64,000 bases of DNA from Terrisporobacter sp. Its GTDB lineage: Bacteria > Bacillota_A > Clostridia > Peptostreptococcales > Peptostreptococcaceae. Positions 55,192 through 64,000 of the stretch are shown one piece after another. Below the pieces are notes generated by a model, which worked only from the letters and a program-made list of their open reading frames with translations, was not told where the DNA came from and did no database searches. Location: positions 1 to 64,000 of the forward strand of contig JARKUZ010000091.1 in assembly GCA_029851945.1 (NCBI GenBank), given 5' to 3'. Each line of letters begins with the position of its first letter. Position 1 is the stretch's first letter. A program made the translations under genes and the position numbers.

Positions 55192-56871
55192 TTAATGACT
55201 TTCTTTAGTTAAATTCACTATTTCTCTAGCATGTTCTATAGTAGTTTCAGTTATATTACTTCCTGCTATTAATCTAGCTATTTCTTGTATACTTTCTTCT
55301 TGTTCTAACCTTTTTATAGTTGTATATGTTCTAATATGGTCACTATTTTTTTCTATACAGAAATGAGTATCTGCATTAGCTGCAATTTGAGGAAGATGTG
55401 TTATACATAATATTTGTTTTTTTCTAGCAATATTATGTAACTTTTCTCCTACAACTTGTGCAGCTATACCACTTATACCTGTATCTATCTCATCAAATAC
55501 TATAGTACCTATTTCATCTATATCAGCAAGTATAGTTTTAAAAGCTAGCATAAATCTAGACATTTCTCCTCCTGATGCAACTTTATAAATAGGTTTCATA
55601 TCTTCACCTAAGTTAAAAGAAATCATAAATTCCACATCGTTATTCCCATGTTGAGAATAGCTAATTTCTGTAAAGTCGACCTTAAAAGTTACACCTTTCA
55701 TGTCTAGAGATTTAAGTTCTTTAAGTATAGCTTCTTCTAAATCAAGAGCTACTTCTTTTCTTATATCTGTTAATAAATGTGCTTTTTCACTTAATTTCCC
55801 TTCAAGGATTTCTAACTTATTTTTTAACTCTTCAGACATTTCATCTCTATTAATTATTTCTTCTAATCTCGCACTTATTTTATCATGATAATTTAAAATA
55901 TCTTCTATGGTATCACCATATTTTCTTCTTAAATTATTAATTTCATCTACTCTAACTTCTATCTGTTCAAGTGCATATGGCTCAAAATCAATATTTTCTT
56001 TGTAATTTCTAACATCTCTACATATATCTTGTAGCTCATACATTATTCTTTCAATAGTTTCACTATACTCACTTAAAGTAGAATCATATTTACCTATTTC
56101 GCTTAATTCATTGGATGCCATTCCAATTAAATCTAAAGCATTTACATTACCTTCATGTAATTTTTCATAGCTTAAACTAAGATTGTTATAAATTTTTTCA
56201 CTATTTCTAAATATATCTCTTTGCTTTAGTAGATTATCATATTCATCTTCACTTAAAGCTGCTGCCTCTATTTCATTAATTTGAAATTTTAATAAATCAA
56301 TTTCTCTTTGTATTTCTTTTTCATCTTTATTTTCATTTAATGTATTTAATGCTTTTTTTACTTTATTATACTCTAAGTAAACTTCTTTATATTCATTTTT
56401 AGGATCTTCTAACTTTTTACCTCCAAATAAATCTAAGAATTTTAAATGTGTATCTTTATTGAATAAAGCTTGATTTTGATGCTGACCATGTAGATCTATA
56501 AATGTAAGAGCTATTTCTTTTAAAGTAGACATTTTTATAGTTCTACCATTTATTCTTGCTACACTTTTACCATCTGCATAAATAATCCTAGTTATTATCA
56601 GTTCATCATCTTCACTGTCTAAATCATATTCTTTAAGTATATTTTTTAGGTTTTCACTTTGAGAAGATACTATTATTTCAGCAATTCCTTTTTCAGTTCC
56701 TTTTCTTAAAAAAGATTTGTCATATTTATTTCCTAAACATAGTCCAAGTGCTTCTATTATGATAGATTTTCCAGAGCCAGTTTCCCCTGTAAGTATATTT
56801 AAGTTCTCGCCTATACTAACTCTACTTTCTTCAACTAAAGCACAATTCTTCATATATAATTCAAGGATCAT
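55192..56871 (-). CDS. recN: DNA repair protein RecN
   Basis: 559 aa SMC-like ATPase. Walker A LTGETGSGKSIIIEAL near residue 30, ARINGRTIKMSTLKE, coiled coils around 160-370, signature ASGGEMSRFMLA, and Walker B VFDEIDTGISG. It acts in double-strand break repair. Lies 25 nt after tlyA. Confidence 0.97.
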   Translation of the reverse strand: MILELYMKNCALVEESRVSIGENLNILTGETGSGKSIIIEALGLCLGNKYDKSFLRKGTEKGIAEIIVSSQSENLKNILKEYDLDSEDDELIITRIIYADGKSVARINGRTIKMSTLKEIALTFIDLHGQHQNQALFNKDTHLKFLDLFGGKKLEDPKNEYKEVYLEYNKVKKALNTLNENKDEKEIQREIDLLKFQINEIEAAALSEDEYDNLLKQRDIFRNSEKIYNNLSLSYEKLHEGNVNALDLIGMASNELSEIGKYDSTLSEYSETIERIMYELQDICRDVRNYKENIDFEPYALEQIEVRVDEINNLRRKYGDTIEDILNYHDKISARLEEIINRDEMSEELKNKLEILEGKLSEKAHLLTDIRKEVALDLEEAILKELKSLDMKGVTFKVDFTEISYSQHGNNDVEFMISFNLGEDMKPIYKVASGGEMSRFMLAFKTILADIDEIGTIVFDEIDTGISGIAAQVVGEKLHNIARKKQILCITHLPQIAANADTHFCIEKNSDHIRTYTTIKRLEQEESIQEIARLIAGSNITETTIEHAREIVNLTKESH

Positions 56872-56896
56872 TTTATGCCCCCTTTATCCGTACTAT

Positions 56897-57709
56897 TTAT
56901 TTGTTTAAGTTATGAGATTCTTCTACAACTTCAACTATTTTTTTATCAAAAGCTTCTTTATCAAAAGTAAATCCTTCGTTATTATTTCTTAAGTGTATTA
57001 AATATTCTATATTTCCTTCCGGTCCTTTTATTGGTGAATAATCTAAATGTAATATAGCAAAGCCACTTTCTACTGCAAATTGAGATATATTTTCTATAAC
57101 TTCAATATGAACTTTTTTATCTCTTACTACACCTTTCTTACCAACTTTTTCTTTTCCTGCTTCGAATTGAGGCTTTATTAAAGCAACAACTTCTCCATCT
57201 GAACTTAAAAGTTCTTTGGCTTTTGGTAAAACTAATCTTAAAGATATGAATGATACATCTATCGATGCAAAGTCTGCAAATTCTTTTGTATCTTCAATTG
57301 TAACATGTCTGATATTAGTTCTTTCCATACAAACTACTCTTTCATCTTGTCTCAATTTCCATGCAAGCTGTCCATATCCTACATCTATTGAAAATACTTT
57401 TACTGCACCATTTTGCAGCATACAGTCAGTAAATCCTCCTGTAGATGCACCTATATCCATGCATACTTTATCTTTTAAAGTAACACCAAAGTATTTCATA
57501 GCTTTTTCTAATTTTAATCCGCCTCTACTTACATAAGGAATTGGATTCCCTTTTACCAAAATATTAGCATCCTCTTTTACTTCAGTACCTGGCTTATCAC
57601 ATCTTTGGTTGTCTACAAAAACAAGACCTGCCATTATTGCTTTCTTTGCTCTTTCTCTACTTTCAAAATGACCTTTATCTACTAGTAAAATATCTATTCT
57701 TTTCTTCAT
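56897..57709 (-). CDS. tlyA: TlyA-family rRNA methyltransferase (hemolysin-like)
   Basis: 270 aa. S4 RNA-binding domain (KRIDILLVDKGHFESRERAKKAI) then an FtsJ-like SAM domain with MDIGASTGGFTDCML, IDVGYGQLAWKLR, ASIDVSFISL and VALIKPQFEAG. The family makes 2'-O-methyl marks on rRNA. AGAAGGAAAG precedes the ATG. It is between dxs and recN; the ahrC gene usually present between tlyA and recN is not here. Confidence 0.93.
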   Translation of the reverse strand: MKKRIDILLVDKGHFESRERAKKAIMAGLVFVDNQRCDKPGTEVKEDANILVKGNPIPYVSRGGLKLEKAMKYFGVTLKDKVCMDIGASTGGFTDCMLQNGAVKVFSIDVGYGQLAWKLRQDERVVCMERTNIRHVTIEDTKEFADFASIDVSFISLRLVLPKAKELLSSDGEVVALIKPQFEAGKEKVGKKGVVRDKKVHIEVIENISQFAVESGFAILHLDYSPIKGPEGNIEYLIHLRNNNEGFTFDKEAFDKKIVEVVEESHNLNK

Positions 57710-57725
57710 TATACTTTCCTTCTGA

Positions 57726-59582
57726 TTATAATTTTTTTATTCTTATTGCTATCTGCTCACTAGACATTCCTATTGTTTCAAATAATTTTTCAACATCACC
57801 ATGTTCGACATATTTATCTGGAATACCTATATTTTCTATTTTCACATTATAATTATTATCTAATATAAATTTATTTATTCTACTTCCAAATCCACCACTT
57901 ACAACATTATCTTCAATAGTAACTATCTTATCATGCTTCTTAAGCATTTCATGTAATAAAGTTTCATCCATTGGTTTTAAAAATCTTGCATTTACTATAG
58001 TTGGATTAATATTTTCTTTTGAAAGTATTTCTTTAGCTTCTAAAGCTTTTTTTACCATATCACCTATAGCAAGTACTAAAATATCTTCACCTTCTTCTAA
58101 TACTTCATAAGTACCTACTTTTATAGGCTGATATGAACCTTTATTTAAATAATAAGTATTTCCTCTTGGATATCTTATTGCTACAGGTCCATTTATTTCT
58201 GACGATAAATCCATCATTAAAGAAAGTTCATCAGCATCTTTAGGAGCCATAACTGTAATATTAGGAATTATATTAAAGTAACTTAAATCAAATACACCAT
58301 GATGTGTTTCTCCATCGTTACCAACTATTCCAGCTCTATCTATTAAAAATGTTACATTTTTCTTTGTGATAGATACATCGTGGATTACTTGATCAAATCC
58401 CCTTTGTAAGAATGATGAATATACAGCAAAATATGGTTTCATACCTTCTTTTGCAAGTCCTGCCGCAAAAGTCGTGGCATGTTGTTCTGCTATACCTACA
58501 TCATAATATCTATAAGGATAAGATACGGCAAATTGATTTAACCCTGTACCAGATGGCATAGCTGCTGTTATAGCTACTATGCTCTCATCATTATCTGCCA
58601 TATTTACAAGCTTCTTACCTACAAAAGATGAAATACTTTCACCTTTTGATGACTTAATCCCTTCTTCTATGTTAAATTTAGAAACACCATGATATCTATC
58701 TGGTTCATTTTCAGCAAATTTATACCCTTTACCTTTTTCAGTAATAACATGTATTAAAACAGGCCCTTTTTTCTTTTTAGCTTTATTTAAAATATCAATC
58801 AATTCTTTTAAATTATGTCCATCTATTGGTCCGTAGTATTTAATTCCAAATGATTCAAATAACTCACAATTTTGTGGTGTAAATTTACTTATTATACCGT
58901 CTTTTACTTTATCAGCAGTTTTATAAATAAAGTTACCAGCTTTAGTAAGTGTCATTATTTTTTCTATAGAATCTTTTACTTGATTTGCCTTAGCATTTCT
59001 AATTAAACTAGATAAATACCTAGACATAGCTCCAACATTTTTATCGATAGACATTTCATTATCATTTAATATAATTATCATTTTTTTATTCAAATATCCT
59101 AAATGATTTATGGCTTCCAGTGCCATACCTCCGGTTATAGAACCATCACCTATAATTGAAACTATATCAAAATTTTCTCTTTTTATATCTCTTGCGCATG
59201 CGATACCAAGCCCCACAGATATGGAAGTGCTACTATGTCCTGTATCAAATATATCATGTTCACTTTCATTTTCCTTTGGAAATCCACTTAATCCATTAAG
59301 TTGTCTAAGTGTTGCAAATTCGTCTTTACGTCCTGTGATAATTTTATGAACATAAGATTGATGCCCCACATCCCATATAAATTTATCTTTTGGACTATTG
59401 AAAACCTTATGCAGTGCTAAAGTTAACTCTACTGTCCCTAAATTCGAAGCTAAATGCCCACCAGTTTGTGAAATAGATTTTATTAAAAACTCTCTTATTT
59501 CTTCTGCCAATTCTTCCATTTCAACCATACTTAATTTTTTAATATCATCTGGAGAATTCACTTCATTCAAATAATTACACAT
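57726..59582 (-). CDS. dxs: 1-Deoxy-D-xylulose-5-phosphate synthase
   Basis: 618 aa thiamine-diphosphate transketolase. [30 protein letters not shown] (TPP/Mg binding), [22 protein letters not shown] [13 protein letters not shown] and YPRGNTYY. First step of the MEP isoprenoid route; ispA follows nearby upstream. The start is ATG behind GGTGAGG; the in-frame GTG upstream is part of that site. Confidence 0.96.
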   Translation of the reverse strand: MCNYLNEVNSPDDIKKLSMVEMEELAEEIREFLIKSISQTGGHLASNLGTVELTLALHKVFNSPKDKFIWDVGHQSYVHKIITGRKDEFATLRQLNGLSGFPKENESEHDIFDTGHSSTSISVGLGIACARDIKRENFDIVSIIGDGSITGGMALEAINHLGYLNKKMIIILNDNEMSIDKNVGAMSRYLSSLIRNAKANQVKDSIEKIMTLTKAGNFIYKTADKVKDGIISKFTPQNCELFESFGIKYYGPIDGHNLKELIDILNKAKKKKGPVLIHVITEKGKGYKFAENEPDRYHGVSKFNIEEGIKSSKGESISSFVGKKLVNMADNDESIVAITAAMPSGTGLNQFAVSYPYRYYDVGIAEQHATTFAAGLAKEGMKPYFAVYSSFLQRGFDQVIHDVSITKKNVTFLIDRAGIVGNDGETHHGVFDLSYFNIIPNITVMAPKDADELSLMMDLSSEINGPVAIRYPRGNTYYLNKGSYQPIKVGTYEVLEEGEDILVLAIGDMVKKALEAKEILSKENINPTIVNARFLKPMDETLLHEMLKKHDKIVTIEDNVVSGGFGSRINKFILDNNYNVKIENIGIPDKYVEHGDVEKLFETIGMSSEQIAIRIKKL

Positions 59583-59623
59583 AATTTTCCTCACCTTTAT
59601 AATGGTCTAATTTATAAATAAAT

Positions 59624-59652
59624 ATGAAAAAAGCCTTCCATAGAAGACTTCT
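59624..59652 (-). terminator. Terminator before dxs, after the PAP2-like gene
   Basis: AAGTCTTC, loop TATG, GAAGGCTT (two G-T pairs) then TTTTTT on the minus strand. Confidence 0.65.
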
Positions 59653-59770
59653 CATTCTAGTTTCCATGTATTTTGGAAAATAAATAATTTCAATTTATTT
59701 AAAATGTATTCACTTCTATAATCTCTTTTAAAACAAAAAAATTATATCATATAATACATTTTTTTTCAAT

Positions 59771-60208
59771 TTATGCCATGATGATCCCTACTATAATCCC
59801 TAGTAGTGCTCCACATATAACTTCTTTAGGTGTATGACCTACAAGTTCCTTTAATGTTTCATGTTCAATATGTTTTTTATGTTGCAAATCTTGAACTATT
59901 TTGTTTAGTATTGCTGCTTGTTTTCCTACCGCTCTTCTAACTCCAGATGCATCGTACATCACTATAAGTGCAAAAACTGTACATATTGCAAACTCTGTGG
60001 AATTAAATCCTCTGTAAATTCCAACTAACGTAGATAAACATGTCACAAAAGAACTATGAGAACTAGGCATTCCTCCTGACATAAAAATTCTAGATAGTTC
60101 AAATCTCTTTTCTTTACCTGTAAATATTTTTATAAATTGAGCTAAAAAGCAAGCAAAAATACTTGTCCATAGTATGTGGTTGCTAAATAATTCTGAAAAA
60201 AAACTCAT
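59771..60208 (-). CDS. Divergent PAP2 family membrane protein (YuiD-like)
   Basis: 145 aa. Several membrane helices, a GGMPSSHSSFVTCLS motif (phosphatase His/Ser block of the divergent PAP2 group) and YDASGVRRAVGKQA. The active-site Arg and His of ordinary PAP2 enzymes are only partly kept. It may act on polyprenyl phosphates, given that ispA overlaps its ribosome-binding site region, but this is a guess. Start is the ATG behind TTAGGAGGC. Confidence 0.8.
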   Translation of the reverse strand: MSFFSELFSNHILWTSIFACFLAQFIKIFTGKEKRFELSRIFMSGGMPSSHSSFVTCLSTLVGIYRGFNSTEFAICTVFALIVMYDASGVRRAVGKQAAILNKIVQDLQHKKHIEHETLKELVGHTPKEVICGALLGIIVGIIMA

Positions 60209-60216
60209 GATGCCTC

Positions 60217-61104
60217 CTAACAATCCCTGCTAACTATATAGTCTGCTAATTGATGTAAAAACTCTACCTCTGAAGGTAAACCTTCTATACTAGTTTTTCC
60301 ATCACTAATTAATTCTTTCGCTATTTCTCTAGATTTTTCTAACCCTAATAATGAAGGATATGTTGACTTATGATTTTCTATATCACTTCCAATTGGCTTT
60401 CCTAAAGTTTTCTCATCTCCTGTTATATCTAGTATATCATCTACTATTTGGAATGATAAACCTATATTTTTTCCATATTTAGTTATTCTTTGTAACTCAT
60501 CTTCACTTGCTCCACCAATTATTGCACCTGCTCTCATACATCCCACAATCATTGCTGCTGTTTTATTTAAATGAATAAAGTCTAACTTTTCCTTTTCTAT
60601 AACTTTATTTTCACTTTCAATATCTACTACTTGTCCACCTATCATGCCATAGATACCTGCATGTGTCGCAATTTCATTTATTGCTTTTAAATATTTATTT
60701 GGATTATCTTTATCAATAGATGAAGATAACATAACTTCAAAAGCATAATTTAAAAGAGCATCTCCAGCTAAAGTTGCCATTGCATCTCCGAATATTTTAT
60801 GATTGGTTGGTTTTCCTCTTCTTAAATCGTCATTATCTAGTGCTGGTAGATCATCATGAATTAAAGAGTATGTATGAATCATTTCTACTGCCACTGCAAA
60901 AGGAATCGCATCTTCTTCCATTCCTCCTACTGCTTTACAACTTTCTAAAGTTAAAATAGGTCTAAGTCTTTTTCCTCCGGCTTTTAAACTGTAGTTCATA
61001 GCTTCCATAATAGTTTTTTGGTAGCCTTCCTCTTTTGGCATATACTCATTTAAAAGTTTTCCTATATAACCTATTTTTTCTTTTAAAACTTGTTTAAATT
61101 CCAT
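60217..61104 (-). CDS. ispA: Farnesyl/geranylgeranyl diphosphate synthase
   Basis: 295 aa all-helical prenyltransferase. First aspartate-rich motif in LIHDDLPALDNDD, second in QIVDDILDITGD, and GGKRLRP near residue 45. Builds the isoprenoid chain used by undecaprenyl phosphate and quinones. Two bases after xseB; GGGGAGG precedes the ATG. Confidence 0.95.
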   Translation of the reverse strand: MEFKQVLKEKIGYIGKLLNEYMPKEEGYQKTIMEAMNYSLKAGGKRLRPILTLESCKAVGGMEEDAIPFAVAVEMIHTYSLIHDDLPALDNDDLRRGKPTNHKIFGDAMATLAGDALLNYAFEVMLSSSIDKDNPNKYLKAINEIATHAGIYGMIGGQVVDIESENKVIEKEKLDFIHLNKTAAMIVGCMRAGAIIGGASEDELQRITKYGKNIGLSFQIVDDILDITGDEKTLGKPIGSDIENHKSTYPSLLGLEKSREIAKELISDGKTSIEGLPSEVEFLHQLADYIVSRDC

Positions 61105-61105
61105 A

Positions 61106-61321
61106 CTATTCCTCCCCTATATTAAAATCTTCCTCAATGCCCATCTTATTAAATTTGCTTATTTTAAGTTCAGCATCTTCTAAAAGTTTATTACAATGTT
61201 TAAATAATTTAATACCTTCTTCATATAAACTTAATGACTCATCTAAGCTAGTATTTTTAGATTCTAGTTTTATTAAAATCTCTTCTAACTTTTCAAAGGC
61301 TTCTTCATAAGTAAGTTTCAT
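61106..61321 (-). CDS. xseB: Exodeoxyribonuclease VII small subunit
   Basis: 71 aa. [17 protein letters not shown] and [23 protein letters not shown] are the two helices of XseB. The start is the second ATG (7 nt after GAGG); the first lies too close to that site. It begins 3 bases before the end of xseA, so the subunits are co-translated. Confidence 0.93.
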   Translation of the reverse strand: MKLTYEEAFEKLEEILIKLESKNTSLDESLSLYEEGIKLFKHCNKLLEDAELKISKFNKMGIEEDFNIGEE

Positions 61322-61323
61322 GA

Positions 61324-62529
61324 TCATACCTCTTTACTGTTAATTTTATTTATATTGCACTCTAATTTTCCATCTCTTAATGTGATATTAATTTCATCTT
61401 TGACATTAATATTTTCTATAGAGTTAATTACTTCACCATCTTTTTCTACTATTGAATATCCTCTACTAAGTGTAGCTAAAGGACTTAAATTATGAAGTAT
61501 AGCTCCTTTTTTTGACAACTTTTCTTTAGAATTTTCAATATTTTGTTCTAATCTAAAATTAATTTTATCATAGATTTGGTCTATCTGTATATTTTTATCC
61601 CTTATTATATAGGATTTCATATAATTATTGATTTTATCAAATGTATTATTTAACTTTTCATTATCAAGGATAACTTGATTATTTAATGATCTGTTCATCC
61701 TATTTTTTATATTATCTAATTTAAAGTAAATATCAGATAAATCTGGTGTAGCAATTTCTGATGCTGCTGATGGTGTAGGTGCCCTCATATCTGATACAAA
61801 GTCACATATAGTAAAATCAGTTTCATGACCTACTGCTGAAATTATAGGAATTTTTGATTTGAAAATTTCTCTTGCTACAATTTCCTCATTAAATGACCAC
61901 AACTCTTCTAAAGAGCCTCCTCCTCTACCTACAATTATTGTATCTACATTTTCCATATGATTAAAGAACTCTATACCATCACAAATATCTTGAGCTGATT
62001 TTTCTCCTTGAACATTAACAGGATATAGTTTCACATCTATTTTTGGAAATCTTCTCTTAACAACATTAATTATATCCCTTATAACTGCTCCTGTAGGTGA
62101 AGTTACTACACCTATAGATTTTGGCATTTTAGGGATTTCTTTTTTATATCTTGAATCAAATAAACCTTCATTTTTTAATTTTTCTTTTAATTTGTTAAAC
62201 TCAATATATAAATTGCCTACACCTTCTATCTCAACCTCATTTATATAAAATTGATAAGCTCCATCTCTTTCATATACTGATATGTATCCACTAGCTATTA
62301 TTTTAACTCCATCATCAAGTTTTAAACTCTTATCAAAATTACTTCTAAATATAATACAATTTATTTTTGATTTTTCATCCTTTAAAGACAAATAAACATT
62401 TCCACTACTATGAACCTTAAAGTTAGAGATTTCACCCTTTACTCTAAGGTTATAAAGAATAGGATCATTTGTTAAAATCCTCTTTACATATGAATTTACT
62501 TCACTTATATCTAAAGCTCTAAGTTTCAT
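61324..62529 (-). CDS. xseA: Exodeoxyribonuclease VII large subunit
   Basis: 401 aa. N-terminal OB fold ([22 protein letters not shown]), then the nuclease core [26 protein letters not shown] and [15 protein letters not shown], and the C-terminal coiled coil. Degrades single-stranded DNA into short oligomers. Confidence 0.96.
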   Translation of the reverse strand: MKLRALDISEVNSYVKRILTNDPILYNLRVKGEISNFKVHSSGNVYLSLKDEKSKINCIIFRSNFDKSLKLDDGVKIIASGYISVYERDGAYQFYINEVEIEGVGNLYIEFNKLKEKLKNEGLFDSRYKKEIPKMPKSIGVVTSPTGAVIRDIINVVKRRFPKIDVKLYPVNVQGEKSAQDICDGIEFFNHMENVDTIIVGRGGGSLEELWSFNEEIVAREIFKSKIPIISAVGHETDFTICDFVSDMRAPTPSAASEIATPDLSDIYFKLDNIKNRMNRSLNNQVILDNEKLNNTFDKINNYMKSYIIRDKNIQIDQIYDKINFRLEQNIENSKEKLSKKGAILHNLSPLATLSRGYSIVEKDGEVINSIENINVKDEINITLRDGKLECNINKINSKEV

Positions 62530-62539
62530 ACATTTTCTC

Positions 62540-63505
62540 CTAATAATATTTCATTTGATTTAATCCTATTATCGCACACCCTAAAGCATTGTCTGTTGCA
62601 TATTGACTTTCAGTAAAATATATTGTTACTTCATCTCTTTTAAATTTATTTCTCAGTTCTTTTGAAATATATTTACTGGCAGATACTCCTCCAGCGAATA
62701 AAACTTCATTTATTTCATATTCTCTGCATATATATGATAAAGATTTATACATGCATCTTACCAAGGTATCTAAAAGTAACTTACAAGTATATTCTTTCGG
62801 ATAATCATTCAAAACTTTATTAATTTGATTTTCTATTCCCGATAAATTCATATATCCTTCTTTTACAGATGTTTTTAATCCTTCTTTTATCTTCAAGTCA
62901 CATTTCATAGCATTTTCATCAATGTATCTTCCGCATGGAAAATTATATCCCAAGTTTACACCAATACGATCTATTAACTGTCCAAAGCTAATATCTAAGC
63001 TACCACCTACAATATCTATATTGTATCCATCTAGTTTTTTGTTAACTAAAAGAATCTCTGTAGTCCCACCAGACATATGAACTGCCAAAAATCTTTCTTT
63101 GTTTTTTAAATTGTTATTTAATAAACTTGCTTCTATATGATTTTCTTGATGCGATGTTTCAAAATAGCTACAGTTATTTATACTGCTTATTAACCTTGCA
63201 AAATTACATCCTACATTAAACACTGGCATATATGAATTATCTAAAGGTCTTGGTTTACTAGATGCACAAACACCAACAACATTATACTTTTTTAATGTTT
63301 CATTAATACTCTTTCCTAGTTCTCCCAAATTATTAACATGCTGAAAAACTGCTTCACTTTGTCTTAATCCTTTTGATTCTTTTTTTACTTTAAGAAGTAT
63401 TTTTTCATTCAAAATAACTTCCTTATCTAAAGATATAGCTGCTATAGATGTTGTATAGCAGCTAGTATCAAATCCTATTATGATATTATTTTTCTTTAAT
63501 GTCAT
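62540..63505 (-). CDS. TsaD-like (Kae1/YgjD fold) protein, paralogue of unknown function
   Basis: 321 aa ASKHA-fold protein. IGFDTSCYTTS, the metal-binding pair in SHQENHIEA, HMSGGTTEILLV, and LFAGGVSASKYI. Gly-rich and metal positions resemble TsaD, which makes t6A37 in tRNA, but the family in this position is shorter and divergent (for instance MSGGTT instead of VSGGHT). Clostridia often have it between nusB and xseA. It may be a second enzyme, not the t6A factor itself. ATG chosen over an upstream GTG. Confidence 0.75.
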   Translation of the reverse strand: MTLKKNNIIIGFDTSCYTTSIAAISLDKEVILNEKILLKVKKESKGLRQSEAVFQHVNNLGELGKSINETLKKYNVVGVCASSKPRPLDNSYMPVFNVGCNFARLISSINNCSYFETSHQENHIEASLLNNNLKNKERFLAVHMSGGTTEILLVNKKLDGYNIDIVGGSLDISFGQLIDRIGVNLGYNFPCGRYIDENAMKCDLKIKEGLKTSVKEGYMNLSGIENQINKVLNDYPKEYTCKLLLDTLVRCMYKSLSYICREYEINEVLFAGGVSASKYISKELRNKFKRDEVTIYFTESQYATDNALGCAIIGLNQMKYY

Positions 63506-64000
63506 TGGCAACACTTCCTAAAATTCCGTTTATAAATTTAGGAGATTTGTCGTCGCAGTATAATTTTGCTAAATCTATAGCTTCGTTTATTGAAACCCTA
63601 ACAGGAACTTCATCATTCATATAAACAAGTTCACATATTGCTAATTTTAATATTGCTAAATCAACTTTTGCTATTCTATCTAAAGACCAATTTAGGGCAT
63701 GTTTAGTAATTAATCCTTCTATTTCATAACAGTGCTCACTTAATGAATTACAAACTCTTCTCATATATGCTATATCTATAGCATTATTTAAGTTTACATC
63801 ATTTAGATTAACATTACTTTCATTTGAGTATTGTAAAACTAATTCCTCATATCTGTTTATTATGTATTCTTCATGATTATTTAAAAAATCTTCAAAGTAA
63901 CTATTTATATCTTGTAAGTCACCTTCTAATATATCTATTTGATAAATTAATTTCATTAAATATTCTCTACTTGTTATTTTTCTTGCCTTCTCAATATAAC
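63486..64000 (-). CDS. nusB: Transcription antitermination factor NusB, N-terminus cut
   Basis: Helical NusB fold: ARKITSREYLMKLIYQID at the start, LDRIAKVDLAILKLAICEL and the conserved SINEAIDLAKLYCDDKSPKFINGILG. It works with NusE in rRNA antitermination. An internal ATG (63954-63956) would shorten the protein, but the family's REYLMK block lies upstream of it in the same frame, so the true start is at or beyond the window edge. Overlaps the TsaD-like gene by 20 nt. Confidence 0.93.
   Translation of the reverse strand, partial: YIEKARKITSREYLMKLIYQIDILEGDLQDINSYFEDFLNNHEEYIINRYEELVLQYSNESNVNLNDVNLNNAIDIAYMRRVCNSLSEHCYEIEGLITKHALNWSLDRIAKVDLAILKLAICELVYMNDEVPVRVSINEAIDLAKLYCDDKSPKFINGILGSVANDIKEK

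Noticed and set aside
57216..57536. Plus-strand frame of 106 codons opposite tlyA
   Set aside because: tlyA is certain by its S4 and SAM motifs; this frame has no support.

Overview
The window comes from a low-GC, endospore-forming, Gram-positive anaerobe of the clostridial type. It carries spo0A, sigK, spoIVB and spoIIM, a Streptococcus/Clostridium-style fab-acc cluster with FabK, and radical-SAM and U32 proteins typical of anaerobes. The order efp - zinc-ribbon protein - rnc - radical SAM - smc - ftsY - ylxM - ffh - rpsP, and the class B PBP next to an uninterrupted sigK, resemble the Clostridioides/Peptostreptococcaceae arrangement. That placement is inference; I cannot name a species. Almost everything is on the minus strand, so genes run from high to low coordinates. 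The only intact plus-strand gene is a nitronate monooxygenase-like protein near 28 kb. Both ends are cut: an LRAT-like protein at the left edge lacks its C-terminus, and nusB at the right edge lacks its extreme N-terminus.

Layout from right to left, in transcription order. 64-55 kb: nusB, a TsaD-like paralogue, xseA, xseB, ispA, a PAP2-like membrane protein, dxs, tlyA, recN. 55-51.6 kb: spoIVB, spo0A behind a consensus sigma-H promoter with a 0A box, and cca. 51.5-46.9 kb: an envelope module of SteA, a SteB/MctB-like protein, GT2, an MraY/WecA-like protein and DUF3866. 46.9-42.3 kb: nudF, spoIIM (ribosome-binding site buried in a hairpin), xerD, deoB and pdp. 42-39.3 kb: mltG, trmR and a TrhP-like U32 protein. 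38.9-29.1 kb: a complete fatty-acid operon (fabH, acpP, fabK, fabD, fabG, fabF, accB, fabZ, accC, accD, accA), with a FabT-like repressor downstream under its own promoter. 27.7-25.3 kb: a class B PBP and sigK.

The unusual part is 25.1-14.1 kb. Two large membrane PAS sensor kinases lie side by side and have decayed in complementary ways. The first kept a good ATP-binding domain but has Ser in place of the phospho-acceptor His. The second kept the His but lost the N, G1 and G2 boxes. The second also runs in frame, with no stop codon, into a complete shikimate dehydrogenase (AroE) that has its own internal ribosome-binding site. Four small genes follow that look like a GspI/K/H/J-type minor-pilin set with no major pilin or assembly gene near. 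Two of the four have their obvious ATG out of frame within the leader peptide. Then come degraded plus-strand fragments (flavin oxidoreductase, IS30 transposase, LysR regulator) interleaved with aroD and aroK. So three shikimate-pathway genes (aroK, aroD, aroE) sit together in a patch of gene decay.

14-0.5 kb is a conserved translation, secretion and chromosome block: efp, rnc, smc, ftsY, ylxM-ffh-rpsP-khpA, rimM-trmD-rplS and rbgA, with recognisable promoters, terminators and an L19-type leader. I saw no tRNA or rRNA genes, CRISPR array or prophage.
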